Shown here in pieces: positions 51,088-63,239 of a stretch of 64,000 bases of DNA. Positions within the stretch are counted from its first letter, which is position 1; each line of letters starts with the position of its first letter. The DNA comes from Collinsella sp. (GTDB lineage: Bacteria; Actinomycetota; Coriobacteriia; Coriobacteriales; Coriobacteriaceae). A program made the position numbers and the translations under genes. The notes under the pieces are model-generated. The model did not search any database and had not been told where the DNA came from. It saw only the letters and a program-made list of their open reading frames with translations. Location of the stretch: the NCBI GenBank assembly GCA_018380195.1, contig JAGZUC010000004.1:33929-97928 (forward strand), in the 5' to 3' direction.

Positions 51088-53223
51088 CTAATGGATAAGC
51101 TTAAAGTCCAAGTGCCCACGCGTGGTATTGACGCGCGAGACCTCGATGATCACGCGCTGCCCCAGCTCGTAACGGGTGCCCGTGTCGGCACCCGTCAGCG
51201 TAAGCGCGTCCTCGTCGAACTCGAGCCACTCGTTGCCCAGGCTCTTAATTGAAACCAGGCCCTCGACCTGTGTTAGGTCCAAGCGCACAAAGAGGCCCAT
51301 GCTGCTAACCCACGAGACGGTTCCGGCATAGCGCTCACCCAGACGGTCCTCATAGTACTGGGCAATCTTGATCTTTTGCGTCGCATGGCTGGCGGCATCT
51401 GCCGCGCGCTCGGCATCGCTACATGCGCGGCAGATCTGCGGCAGAATGCGCGGCAGCGACTCGCGCCCCTTGCCGATCAGCCGCGGCGTACGGACCAAGG
51501 CGTCCTTGCCGCCGAGCTGCTCATAGGCCAACTGCAGTTTGAGCACGCGGTGCACCACCAGATCGGGGTAGCGACGGATGGGACTCGTAAAGTGACAGTA
51601 GCACGGCGCGGCGAGCGCAAAGTGGCCCTCGTTGCGCGGCTTGTACAGCGCGCGCTGCATGCTGCGCAGAAGCAGCGTGTTGACGAGCGGTGCGTTGGCC
51701 GTACCGGCGGCAGCATCAACTGCAGCCTGCAGCTCATCGGGGCTCCCCAGGGCAATACCGGCAGCACGGCGATCGTCGATGATGCCTAGCTGCGCCAGCG
51801 CAACGGCGGCACCGTGCAGGCTATCGGGGCTCGGATCCTCATGCACGCGATAGCAGGCCTCGATATCACGGTCTGCCAGCCACTCTGCAACGCACTCGTT
51901 GGCGAGCAGCATGGCTTCCTCGATAAGCGACGTGGCACACGAACGCTCACGCGCCACAATCTGCACGGGCACTCCGTCCTCATCCAATAGAGCACGAATC
52001 TCGGCCGTGTCAAAATCGACCGAGCCGCGGGCGCGACGGATACGACGGCGAAGTTCGGCGAGTTCGTTGGCGGCGACAAGGAAATCGCAGAGGTCGACGT
52101 TGTAGCCGCGGGCGACCTCCTCGCACGCAAGACCGCGCTCAAGCGCTTCCTCGCGCGAGGTCTCGGCAGCCGCAACATCCTCGGCCGCACCCTCCAGCAC
52201 CGAATACTCAACCGCGCCGGCACGCACCAGCAGCGCCTCGGCGCCGTCATAGTCCATACGCACACGCGAGCGAATCACGCTGGGGTACGGATCGTAATGC
52301 CGCACGCGGCCCTGCGCATCGAGCTCGATATCGACGGTAAACGCCAGGCGGTCCTCGTCAGGGCGAAGCGAGCACAGGTCATTGGACAGGCGTTCGGGCA
52401 GCATGGGAAGCACGCGATCGGCCAGATACACCGATGTCGTACGATGACGAGCCTCAAGATCGATATGCCCGTCCCAAGCCACATAGTGTGAAACGTCGGC
52501 GATATGCACACCCAGCTTGTAGCCACCCTCGGGCGTGCGCTCCAACGAAATGGCATCGTCAAAGTCGCGCGCGTCGACTGGGTCGATCGTGATGACAAAG
52601 CGGTCGCGCAGATCGCGGCGGAGCGGGTCCTTAAGCGCCGCGGACACATCGAGCGAAAGCCCCTCGGCCTCGTCCAGCGCGGCCTCGGGATAGCTATCGG
52701 TATAGCCGTAACGCGCCATCACATATTGAACGCCCAAATCGGGCGCGTCATCTCCGCCAATGCGGCGTTCGATCGTCACGGTACCCGATTCCAGGCGCGT
52801 CGGGTAGGTCAAAATGCGCGCGACAACGGCATCACCCGGGTGAACGCCCAGACGATCCGCCGAGGTATCCTCGGGCAGAATGAAGAAGTCGGCCTTCAAA
52901 CGCGAATCGAGCGGCTCAATCACACCGAGCGGACCGGCGGTCTGGTACGTACCCACTACGCTTATGGCTGCGCGCTCAACCACACCCTCGATCACGGCGC
53001 GCCGCTCACCGTGCGGGCTGTTCTTAATGCTCACGGCAACGGTATCGCCGTCCATGATCTCACGCTTGCCGCGACCCATGACCTTGTAGTCGCCATTCTC
53101 GGTTATGACATAGGCACTGTGCTCATGGAGCTGCACGCGCCCGGTCAGGCTCGGACGGCGTTCGCTGCGCACCGGCCCGCGCTTATTGCGAGCTCCACGC
53201 TTATGCTTGTTATTGCGCCCCAT
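51088..53223 (-). CDS. rnr: Ribonuclease R
   Basis: This 711-residue 3'-5' exoribonuclease degrades structured RNA and is recruited by SmpB-tmRNA. A basic N-terminus (RNNKHKRGARNKRG) is followed by cold-shock-like domains and the RNB domain. Catalytic Asp residues lie in TIDPVDARDFDDAISLE, with LGVHIADVSHYV downstream. FTSPIRRYPDLVVHRVL marks the RNB end, and a C-terminal S1 domain follows (GTVSWVSSMGLFVRL). GTTAGGAGG precedes the ATG. Confidence 0.94.
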   Translation of the reverse strand: MGRNNKHKRGARNKRGPVRSERRPSLTGRVQLHEHSAYVITENGDYKVMGRGKREIMDGDTVAVSIKNSPHGERRAVIEGVVERAAISVVGTYQTAGPLGVIEPLDSRLKADFFILPEDTSADRLGVHPGDAVVARILTYPTRLESGTVTIERRIGGDDAPDLGVQYVMARYGYTDSYPEAALDEAEGLSLDVSAALKDPLRRDLRDRFVITIDPVDARDFDDAISLERTPEGGYKLGVHIADVSHYVAWDGHIDLEARHRTTSVYLADRVLPMLPERLSNDLCSLRPDEDRLAFTVDIELDAQGRVRHYDPYPSVIRSRVRMDYDGAEALLVRAGAVEYSVLEGAAEDVAAAETSREEALERGLACEEVARGYNVDLCDFLVAANELAELRRRIRRARGSVDFDTAEIRALLDEDGVPVQIVARERSCATSLIEEAMLLANECVAEWLADRDIEACYRVHEDPSPDSLHGAAVALAQLGIIDDRRAAGIALGSPDELQAAVDAAAGTANAPLVNTLLLRSMQRALYKPRNEGHFALAAPCYCHFTSPIRRYPDLVVHRVLKLQLAYEQLGGKDALVRTPRLIGKGRESLPRILPQICRACSDAERAADAASHATQKIKIAQYYEDRLGERYAGTVSWVSSMGLFVRLDLTQVEGLVSIKSLGNEWLEFDEDALTLTGADTGTRYELGQRVIIEVSRVNTTRGHLDFKLIH

Positions 53224-53300
53224 GGCGCCTCCTAACTATCGATTGCGAACTCCAAAGAGTCTACCCAAATGATTCGCTTTCCTGCCGTCCCCTAGGGATC

Positions 53301-53334
53301 AAAAAACGGGCCGCCCCATAAGAGACGACCCGTT
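53301..53334 (-). terminator. Terminator of ftsEX
   Basis: On the minus strand AACGGGTCGTC pairs with GGCGGCCCGTT (two mismatches) and is followed by TTTTTTG. It lies 25 bases past the ftsX stop. Confidence 0.82.
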
Positions 53335-53358
53335 GGAAGGGATGAATTCCAGGCATGC

Positions 53359-54279
53359 CTACACGCGCAGGTAGCGACGCATGGCGATGGCAGAACCAAA
53401 GAGGCCGATAATCACGCCGACCAGAATCAGCGCAGCATAGGTCACCAGGTAGTACTGCATCGGCAGGGCAAACGACATCCAGCCGATGCTCTCCTGCAAA
53501 CGCGGAATCATCAGATTGCGCAGCAGCTCCAGAACGCCGATGGAAAGCAGCGAGCCCAAAATGGCCTGCAGTACGCCCTCGGTGATAAACGGGCCACGAA
53601 TGAAGCCGTTGCTGGCGCCGACCAGACGCATAATCGCAATCTCACGACGACGCGCCGTAATGGACAGGCGAATCGTGTTGTTGATAAAGATGAACGCGAT
53701 AAAAGTCAGCAGGCCAACGAGCACCACGGCGGCGATGCGGATGTAGTTGGTCACCTGGAACAGGCGGCTCACTTCCTCCTGGCCGTACAGCACGCTCGCG
53801 TTGACGTCGCCGTCATCCGCGATCTTCTGGAAATCGGCATCCTTCTTGAGCTTCTTTGCCGTGCTCTCGACCTTGGACGGATCGTCCATCTCAATAGCGA
53901 AGGAAGCCGGCAGCGGGTTCTGGCCATCGAGCGCGCTCATGGTGGCGTCGGCGTTGCCCGACATCTTGCTCGTATACTCGGACAGCGCGTCGTCCTTGTC
54001 CTTATAGGTCACGGACTTGACGTTATTCCACGTCTTAAGCTCGGCCTCAAAAGCCTGAACATCGGCCTGATCGGCGTCATCACTAATGAACGCGTTGATG
54101 ACAACCTGATCCTCGACGGTGCCGATCACGGAGTTCAGCATCGCAGAGCCCATGATGAACAGGCCGATGATAAACAGCGAAAGGAAGATCGTGATGACGG
54201 CGCCGAGCGAGGTAGTCCAGTTACGGAAGAAGTGGCTGATTGCCTCTTTGAAGGAGTAGCCCACGTTAGTTGGTGCCAT
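53359..54279 (-). CDS. ftsX: Cell-division ABC transporter permease FtsX
   Basis: The 306-residue membrane protein has four helices: one near residues 20-45, an extracellular domain of ~120 residues, then three more. The ABC-coupling region RRREIAIMRLVGASNGFIRGPFI is characteristic. FtsX transmits FtsE ATPase activity to a peptidoglycan hydrolase outside the cell. Its start lies 14 bases inside ftsE, with GGGGAGG inside the last ftsE codons, so the pair is translationally coupled. Confidence 0.93.
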   Translation of the reverse strand: MAPTNVGYSFKEAISHFFRNWTTSLGAVITIFLSLFIIGLFIMGSAMLNSVIGTVEDQVVINAFISDDADQADVQAFEAELKTWNNVKSVTYKDKDDALSEYTSKMSGNADATMSALDGQNPLPASFAIEMDDPSKVESTAKKLKKDADFQKIADDGDVNASVLYGQEEVSRLFQVTNYIRIAAVVLVGLLTFIAFIFINNTIRLSITARRREIAIMRLVGASNGFIRGPFITEGVLQAILGSLLSIGVLELLRNLMIPRLQESIGWMSFALPMQYYLVTYAALILVGVIIGLFGSAIAMRRYLRV

Positions 54280-55486
54280 AGTTGCCGTAACCTCCCCTCT
54301 CCTGGTCGCGGATAACGTGGCCGCCCTCAAGGGCGATCACGCGACGGTGCATGCTATCGACCATCTCGCGGTCGTGCGTGGCGACGATCACGGTGGTGCC
54401 AGTGCGGTTAATACGCTCGAGCAGCTTCATGATGCCCAGCGAGATCGCCGGGTCGAGGTTGCCCGTCGGCTCGTCGCAGATCAGCAGCGGCGGACGGTTG
54501 ACCATAGCGCGGGCGACGGCAACGCGCTGCTGCTCGCCACCGGAAAGCTGGTCGGGCAGCGAGTCCATCTGATCGGCCAGGCCGACCAGACGCAGCACCT
54601 CGGGCACCTGGCTGCGAATGACGCCCTTGGGCTTGCCGATGCACTGCAGGGCAAACGCCACGTTTTCGTAGGCGGTCTTTTGCGGCAGAAGCTTAAAGTC
54701 CTGGAACACGGCGCCAATCTGGCGACGCAGGAACGGAATCTTGCGGTTCTTGATCTTCATGAGGTCCTGACCGGCAACCAGGATGCGGCCGCTCGTCGGC
54801 TTGACGTCGCGGTTGAGCGTCGACAGCAGCGTGGTCTTACCCGAACCGGAGTGACCGACCAGGAAGACGAACTCGCCCGGATAGATCTCGATGTTGATGT
54901 CGTCGAGTGCAGGCTTGTTGGGCTGTGCCGGATAGATCTTGGTGACATGCTCCATAAGGATGACGGGCTCGACACCGGCCTGTTTGGCCATCTTCTTGCG
55001 GCTCGCCTGCGGGTCGATGGGCGCGAACACCGACGTAAAATCGGGGTTGTTGAGCGCGTTGTCGAGACTTGCGACCTCGGCGGCCTGATCGCGCTCGACC
55101 ACCGGCGCAGCGGGCTGCGTGGGGTCGGGAATAGCGGCAAAAAGACCAGATTGCGCAGGCTGAGGAGCCGGTGTCGCAGGAGTCATGGGGTCGGGGATGC
55201 CGGCCATGGTAGGCTGCGACGCGGCGGCACCAGCCTGAGGCTGCTCCACGCGAGCGGTCACGGCCTGAACGGGCTCAAAACCCGCCGTGCCGGAAAGCGC
55301 GACATCGCTGGTGGGATTGTAGGCAAAGGGATCGGATGCCGGCTGTGCCTGATCTGCCGGCTGAACGGGGGCCTGAGCAACAGGCTGGCCCTCTGAATCC
55401 GGAGTGGCGAAACGACTGCCCTGGACGCCTGGCTGCGTCTTGGGGGCGTCATCGCCCGCACCGGAGGTACGGAAGTGGTTACCCAC
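54266..55486 (-). CDS. ftsE: Cell-division ATPase FtsE with long N-terminal extension
   Basis: The ATPase begins at about residue 175 (VILMEHVTKIYPAQP), with Walker A GHSGSGKTT at 211-219, signature LSGGEQQRVAVARAM and Walker B LLICDEPTGN. FtsE is normally ~225 residues; this protein has 406. The first ~172 are Pro/Ala/Gln-rich and disordered, with repeated IPDP units (GIPDPMTPATP, AIPDPTQPAAP). The GTG start has AAGGAG at good spacing, and Met166 has no site, so the extension is probably real. It may bind partners of the divisome or FtsX regulators. Confidence 0.9.
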   Translation of the reverse strand: MGNHFRTSGAGDDAPKTQPGVQGSRFATPDSEGQPVAQAPVQPADQAQPASDPFAYNPTSDVALSGTAGFEPVQAVTARVEQPQAGAAASQPTMAGIPDPMTPATPAPQPAQSGLFAAIPDPTQPAAPVVERDQAAEVASLDNALNNPDFTSVFAPIDPQASRKKMAKQAGVEPVILMEHVTKIYPAQPNKPALDDINIEIYPGEFVFLVGHSGSGKTTLLSTLNRDVKPTSGRILVAGQDLMKIKNRKIPFLRRQIGAVFQDFKLLPQKTAYENVAFALQCIGKPKGVIRSQVPEVLRLVGLADQMDSLPDQLSGGEQQRVAVARAMVNRPPLLICDEPTGNLDPAISLGIMKLLERINRTGTTVIVATHDREMVDSMHRRVIALEGGHVIRDQERGGYGNYGTN

Positions 55487-55589
55487 TGGTGCTCCTTATC
55501 GTCGTGCGTTTAAACTACATGAGCGCTTAGTATTTTAGCAGCATTAGCTTTGCTGCACATAAGAAGCATGGCCGTGTTTGGATCCCTCC

Positions 55590-55713
55590 GGCCGGACACA
55601 GGGTTACTTTCCAAATCGTCCTCGGACATGTCGGAGCCCCCGCTGCGCACTACGTGCGGCGGGGGGCTCCTCCGTCCTGCGGAAAGATTTGGAAAGTAAC
55701 CCTGTGTCCGGCC
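55590..55713. repeat. Long hairpin element with 28-bp perfect arms (family I)
   Basis: Arms of 28 identical, inverted bases (starting GGCCGGACACAGGGTTACTT) enclose 68 bases that themselves fold around GGAGCCCCCGC/GCGGGGGGCTCC. The 124-bp element lies alone in the 450-bp gap between ftsE and the transketolase genes. The rest of that gap has the ftsE leader and the transketolase terminator; no gene was seen. Confidence 0.8.
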
Positions 55714-55851
55714 TGCGATAACTAAGGGGTCGCTGCGTTTTACTTGGGTGCAGCAGCGCCGTGCTTGGGGGCTGAATTGCACTTTGCTGGTCTGGGCCCG
55801 TTTCCCGGAGAAAGCCTTTACTTGGTGCGGGCCTAATTTGTTTGTTGCCGA

Positions 55852-55888
55852 CAAAAAACAGGGGCGTCCTCTTTGAGGACGCCCCTGT
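55852..55888 (-). terminator. Terminator of the transketolase genes
   Basis: ACAGGGGCGTCCTC pairs perfectly (14 bp) across a 3-base loop and is followed on the minus strand by TTTTTTGTC, ~50 bases after the stop codon. Confidence 0.92.
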
Positions 55889-55935
55889 TATGGATTGCAT
55901 ACGGTTGCTGAAGCGATACTTTGCCTCGTCTTGCC

Positions 55936-56877
55936 CTAGGCCAAGAACTCCTTGGTGGTTGCCACGATGTTGGCGGCGTCCAGGCCGTACTTGTGCAGGA
56001 GCTCGGCGCCCGGGCCGGACTCGCCGAAGGTGTCGTTGACGCCAATCTTCTTGAGCGGCGTCGGGCACTGCTCGCACAGGACGTCGGCAACGGCGCTGCC
56101 CAGGCCACCGATCACGGAGTGCTCCTCGACGGTCACGACGTGGCCGGTCTTGGTGGCGCTCTTGACGATCAGGTCGGCATCGATGGGCTTGATGGTGTGC
56201 ATGTTGATGACCTCGGCGTCGATGCCCTCGGCTGCAAGCTGCTCGGCGGCCTCGAGAGCCTCGCCGACCATCAGGCCGCAGGCAATGATGGTCACATCGG
56301 CTCCCTCGCGCATGACAATGCCCTTGCCCAACTCGAACTTGTAGGTCTCGGGGTCGTTGATAACCGGCGAGGCCAAACGGGCGAAGCGCATGTACACGGG
56401 GCCATCGCACTCGTAGGCGGCGCGCGTCACGGCACGGGCCTCCACATCGTCGGCGGGAACGATAACGGTCATGCCGGGGATGACGCGCATGAGGGCGATA
56501 TCCTCGCAGCACTGGTGCGTGGCACCATCCTCGCCCACCGAGATGCCGGCGTGCGTGGCACCGATCTTAACGTTAAGGTGCGGATAGCCGATGGAGTTAC
56601 GAACCTGCTCAAAGGCGCGGCCGGCGGCAAACATGGCAAAGCTGCTCGCGAAGGCGACGCGGCCGGTGGTCGCGATACCGGCGGCAACACCCATCAGGTT
56701 GCTCTCGGCGATGCCCACATCGAAGAAGCGGTCGGGGCAAGCGGCCTTAAACTTACCGGTCTGCGTGGCGGCGGCCAGGTCGGCGTCGAGGACCACAAAG
56801 TCATCGTGCTCGTTGGCGAGCTCGACGAGGGCCTCGCCGTAGCTTACGCGCGTGGCGATTTTCTTGACGTCTGCCAT
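55936..56877 (-). CDS. Transketolase, C-terminal subunit
   Basis: This 313-residue subunit holds the pyrimidine-binding and C-terminal domains. DLAAATQTGKF is followed by DVGIAESNLMGVAAGIATTG (with the Glu that activates thiamine diphosphate), FASSFAMFAAGRAFEQVRN, and VEEHSVIGGLGSAVAD. It combines with the N-terminal subunit encoded just upstream to transfer two-carbon units in the pentose phosphate pathway. Its ATG comes one base after the upstream stop (TAGGATG), with GAGGAG spanning the end of that gene. Confidence 0.92.
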   Translation of the reverse strand: MADVKKIATRVSYGEALVELANEHDDFVVLDADLAAATQTGKFKAACPDRFFDVGIAESNLMGVAAGIATTGRVAFASSFAMFAAGRAFEQVRNSIGYPHLNVKIGATHAGISVGEDGATHQCCEDIALMRVIPGMTVIVPADDVEARAVTRAAYECDGPVYMRFARLASPVINDPETYKFELGKGIVMREGADVTIIACGLMVGEALEAAEQLAAEGIDAEVINMHTIKPIDADLIVKSATKTGHVVTVEEHSVIGGLGSAVADVLCEQCPTPLKKIGVNDTFGESGPGAELLHKYGLDAANIVATTKEFLA

Positions 56878-56878
56878 C

Positions 56879-57709
56879 CTAGAGCTCCTCTCCGGCGGCC
56901 GTGAGCTCTGCCATGGCCTGCTCAAACTGTTCATCGTTGGGGGCCTTACCGTGCCAACCCACCTGGTTCTCCATAAAGGAGACGCCCTTACCCTTCGTGG
57001 TCTCAGCGATAATGGCGGTCGGCTGACCCTTGGTGGCGCGGGCCTCGGCAAAGGCGGCGCGGATCTGGTCGAAGTCGTTACCGTCGGCGAGCTCCACCAC
57101 ATGGAACTTGAAGGCGCGGAACTTGTCGGCGAGCGGCATGGGGTCGTTGACCTCCTCGACGGGGCCATCGATCTGCAGGCCGTTATGGTCGACGATCACG
57201 CAGAGGTTGTCGAGCTGCTGGTTGCCGGCAAACATGGCGGCCTCCCAGACCTGGCCCTCCTCGCTCTCGCCATCGCCCAGCAGGGCGTACGTGCGGTAAG
57301 TATCGCCCCAGTGCTTGGCGGCAACCGCCATGCCCACGGCGGCGGAGATGCCCTGGCCCAGCGAGCCGGTGGACATATCGACGCCCGGAGTGTCGTTCAT
57401 GTTGGGATGGCCCTGCAGGTGGCTGCCGATATGGCGCAGCGTCTCGAGGTCCTCTTTGGGGAAGAACCCGCGCTCGGCGAGCACGGCGTACAGACCCGGA
57501 GCGCAATGGCCCTTGGAGAGCACAAAACGGTCGCGATCGGCCTTGCGGGGATCGGCCGGGTCGACGTTCATTTCCTCAAAGTACAGATAGGTCATGATGT
57601 CGGCAGCGCCGAGCGAACCGCCCGGATGGCCGGACTTGGCAGCGTGCACGCCGGTGACGATGCCCTTCCTTACCTCGTTGGCAACCTTTTTGAGCTCTTC
57701 GTCGCTCAT
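56879..57709 (-). CDS. Transketolase, N-terminal subunit
   Basis: The 276-residue subunit binds the thiamine pyrophosphate diphosphate. Motifs are AAKSGHPGGSLGAADIM, SKGHCAPGLYAVLAERG, GSLGQGISAAVGMAVA and the Mg-binding LGDGESEEGQVWEA. Split transketolases are common in anaerobes and archaea. The ATG follows AAAGGAAGG. It forms a two-gene operon with the C-terminal subunit. Confidence 0.92.
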   Translation of the reverse strand: MSDEELKKVANEVRKGIVTGVHAAKSGHPGGSLGAADIMTYLYFEEMNVDPADPRKADRDRFVLSKGHCAPGLYAVLAERGFFPKEDLETLRHIGSHLQGHPNMNDTPGVDMSTGSLGQGISAAVGMAVAAKHWGDTYRTYALLGDGESEEGQVWEAAMFAGNQQLDNLCVIVDHNGLQIDGPVEEVNDPMPLADKFRAFKFHVVELADGNDFDQIRAAFAEARATKGQPTAIIAETTKGKGVSFMENQVGWHGKAPNDEQFEQAMAELTAAGEEL

Positions 57710-57916
57710 TGTGCCTTCCTTTCATCCTCATTAGACAAAATGCGCACGGCACCGAAGGTAATCCCAACACAGCCGCAATGCACGTACGTCATTCATTATG
57801 CTGGAAACTGATGGCTTTACCAGAGTTTTTATCATTATTTGAACAATTTAGCAGGCAGAACCGCTGATGAAACGGTTTATCAATGTGAACGTCTTTTGGA
57901 TGGAACGCGGTCGACC

Positions 57917-58807
57917 CTACGCGCTAATGTCCTTGAATCCCTCGCCGAAGGCTTCCGTAACGTCAGCGACCGTCACAATGGCGTGAGGATCGCGCTCGCG
58001 CACGATCGTCTTGAGGGTATTGAGCTCTCGACGGCTCACGATGACCATAATCACCGGCTTCTCGGCACCCGAATACATGCCAGTCGCCTTAAACTTGGTA
58101 CAACCACGACCCAGGCCATACATGATATCGGCAGCGATATCAGGGAACTTGTCCGAAATGATGAGTACCATACGGCGCTTGTTGCCACCATCGACCACGG
58201 CATCGATCACGTAGCCGCTAATGACCATCGAAAGGCCTGCATATAGTGCGTTTTCGATTGAAAAGACCGGAGCCGACAGCGCGCATACGGCAACATCGAT
58301 TGCCATGACGGTCGAGCCCACCGGCAGCGAGGTGTTACGCGAGATGATTTGGCCAATCGTGTCCGAGCCGCCGGTGTTGGCGCCGGCGCGCAACACCATG
58401 CCGTAACCGATGCCCGTAATAATACCGCCCCACATAGCGGGAAGCATCAGGTCCGCATCCGCCAGAGGTGCTACAAACGGGGCGAACAGATCGGTAAAGA
58501 AGCCCAGCAGCACAAAGCCCGTCGCGGTCTGCACCACGTAGAACATGCCGCCCTCGCGCATAACGACCAGCAGCAGCAAGGCGTTCATCACGATCGTCTG
58601 AATACCAACGGGAAGCGATAGGCCGCGCGATGCACCGACCGCCTGGATAATGGTGGCAAGGCCCGTAACGCCACCGGCAGCAAGGCCGTTGGGAATCAAA
58701 AACAGGTCGGTCGCGATGGCGGCCAAGGCACACCCCAACATGATCTGGGGCAGATCGTGAAAGAAGTTCATCGAAAGAATGCGCTTGATGTCCAGACGAT
58801 ATGCCAT
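57917..58807 (-). CDS. YitT-family membrane protein (DUF161/DUF2179)
   Basis: The 296-residue protein has about five or six helices with family motifs (IPNGLAAGGVTGLATII; MVLRAGANTGGSDTIGQII). A C-terminal soluble DUF2179 domain follows, with KFKATGMYSGAEKPVIMVIV and a late ELNTLKTIVRERDP. Function is unknown. GAGGGAGG precedes the ATG. The T-run of an upstream hairpin ends right at this ribosome-binding site. Confidence 0.87.
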   Translation of the reverse strand: MAYRLDIKRILSMNFFHDLPQIMLGCALAAIATDLFLIPNGLAAGGVTGLATIIQAVGASRGLSLPVGIQTIVMNALLLLVVMREGGMFYVVQTATGFVLLGFFTDLFAPFVAPLADADLMLPAMWGGIITGIGYGMVLRAGANTGGSDTIGQIISRNTSLPVGSTVMAIDVAVCALSAPVFSIENALYAGLSMVISGYVIDAVVDGGNKRRMVLIISDKFPDIAADIMYGLGRGCTKFKATGMYSGAEKPVIMVIVSRRELNTLKTIVRERDPHAIVTVADVTEAFGEGFKDISA

Positions 58808-58822
58808 GCTGCCTCCCTCAAA

Positions 58823-58848
58823 AAAGCGCACCCAAACGGATGCGCTTT
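58823..58848 (-). terminator. Second hairpin behind prfB, abutting the YitT gene start
   Basis: On the minus strand AAAGCGCA pairs with TGCGCTTT around a 10-base loop, followed by TTTTTGAGGGAGG. The U-tract runs into the ribosome-binding site of the YitT gene, so it may also limit read-through into that gene. Confidence 0.7.
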
Positions 58849-58915
58849 GAACTTCTTCTTGTATTCGATTCTACCGATTCGCCGGACAAAAACCACCCCT
58901 GCGCAGGGTTTGCTT

Positions 58916-58947
58916 TGGATACAAAACCACCCTGCTCGGAGGGTTTT
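58916..58947 (-). terminator. First terminator behind secA-prfB
   Basis: AAAACCCTCC pairs with GGGTGGTTTT (one mismatch) around a 5-base loop, ending in GGTTTTGTA, ~28 bases after the prfB stop. Confidence 0.7.
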
Positions 58948-58974
58948 AATCCATTTCCACATAAACCGGGCGGT

Positions 58975-60122
58975 TTATGCAGATGGGGTCTCCGCATCGG
59001 CGTTGCCGGTTGCCCAACGATGGTAGCCGATCACAAACGGATCCAGGTCACCATCGTCAAGAACGGCCTCGACGTTGCTGGTCTCCACGCCCGAGCGCAG
59101 GTCCTTGACCATCTGGTACGGGTAGAGCACGTAGCTGCGAATCTGGTTGCCAAAACCGATGGTAGTCTTGGGTCCGCGAATCTCATCGAGCGCCTCAGCG
59201 CGCTTCTCGAGCTCAATCTCGTACAGGCGAGCCTTAAGGATTTGCATGCACGCGGCCTTGTTTTGAATCTGACTGCGCTCGTTTTGGCAGGTGACCACAA
59301 TGCCGCTGGGAAAATGCGTCACGCGTACGGCGGAGTCGGTGGTGTTGACGCCCTGACCGCCCGGGCCGCTCGCATGGTACACGTCCACACGGATATCGTC
59401 GGGGCTGATCTCGATGTCGATATCGTCGGGCAGCACGGGGATGACCTCGACGCCGGCAAACGTGGTCTGGCGGCGCTTCTTGTCGTCGGTGGGGCTAATG
59501 CGCACCAGGCGATGCACACCGGCCTCGGCGCGCAGCATACCGAACGCGTCCTTGCCCTCGACGGTAAAGGTCGCGCGATCGATGCCGATGACCTCGGCCG
59601 CGGGACAGTCGTTGATGGTGACTTTCCAGCCGCGACGCTGACAGTACTTCATGTACATCTTAAAGAGCATGAAGGTCCAGTCCTGGGCCTCCAGGCCACC
59701 CTGTCCGGGCTTGATGGTCACAATGGCATCGCCGTGATCGAACTCACCGGTAAACCAGCTCGAAAGCTCAAGCTCATCGATGGCACGGGCCAGGCGCTCA
59801 GCCGTGGCTGCAGCCTCCTCGCGAAGGGCGACGGCATCGGGGTCATCCCCCATCTCCTCGGCAAGCTCCAGCGCGGCGCGGGCATCGGAAAGCTCGCCGC
59901 GCGCGGTGTCCACGGCAGCGATATCTTCCTTGGTGCGCGCGATCTCCTCCATGGTGGCACGGGCGGCGTCGGCGTCATCCCAAAAGCCGGGGGCAACACT
60001 TTTGGCCTCGAGCTCGGTCACGCGCGTGCGCTTTTCGTCCAAATGGAGATACGACTCGACCTCGCCGAGCCGGTCCGCGAACGCGTCCAGCTCGGCGGGC
60101 GTTACCTCTAAAGCCTCAGCCA

Positions 60123-60123
<1 letters not shown>
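58975..60123 (-). CDS. prfB: Peptide chain release factor 2
   Basis: This 382-residue factor ends translation at UGA and UAA. The GGQ motif is in SGPGGQGVNTTDSAVR (255-257). The codon-recognition tripeptide, SPF in most RF2 proteins, reads Ser210-Pro211-Thr212 here (RISPTDDKKRRQ). RF2-type flanks (HRLVR, RRQTTFAGVEV) exclude RF1. There is no programmed frameshift; the frame is open from the first ATG. That ATG overlaps the secA stop by one base (TAATG), so prfB depends on secA translation. Confidence 0.93.
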
Positions 60124-62930
<2,807 letters not shown>

Positions 62931-63059
62931 GTGGTTTTCCTTTTTGGCCATCGCCCACGCCGTGCAGCTGCGGGCGAGTTAAACACAGATGATTGTACTT
63001 TAGCCAAACAAGGCGCGGCCTATACGGTCGAGCTCGACCGCCACGCAATAACTACGACC

Positions 63060-63156
63060 AACCTGCCACAATGGGACAGGTTAATTTTGGCAGGTCTATC
63101 TGGGCAAACGCCGCCTCTCTGCCATGTGGTGCCATGGGGACAGGTTAGTTTGCACT
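63060..63156. repeat. Family E copy 2 and family G half-copy upstream of secA
   Basis: ACCTGCCACAATGGGACAGG and TTAATTTTGGCAGGT (63060-63095) repeat the layout seen at the resolvase start. ATGGGGACAGGTTAGTTTGC at 63134-63156 is a lone arm of family G. They lie in the gap between the secA start and the rpmE terminator. Confidence 0.6.
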
Positions 63157-63161
63157 AATTT

Positions 63162-63203
63162 AAAAAGAAAAAGGGCCGCGCACCCAAATGGATGCACGGC
63201 CCT
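63162..63203 (-). terminator. Terminator of rpmE
   Basis: On the minus strand AGGGCCGTGCA pairs with TGCGCGGCCCT (one mismatch) around a 10-base loop and is followed by TTTTCTTTTT. Confidence 0.88.
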
Positions 63204-63239
63204 CATGCCATGAATGCGAGCGATTCCGCGGCGAGCTAT

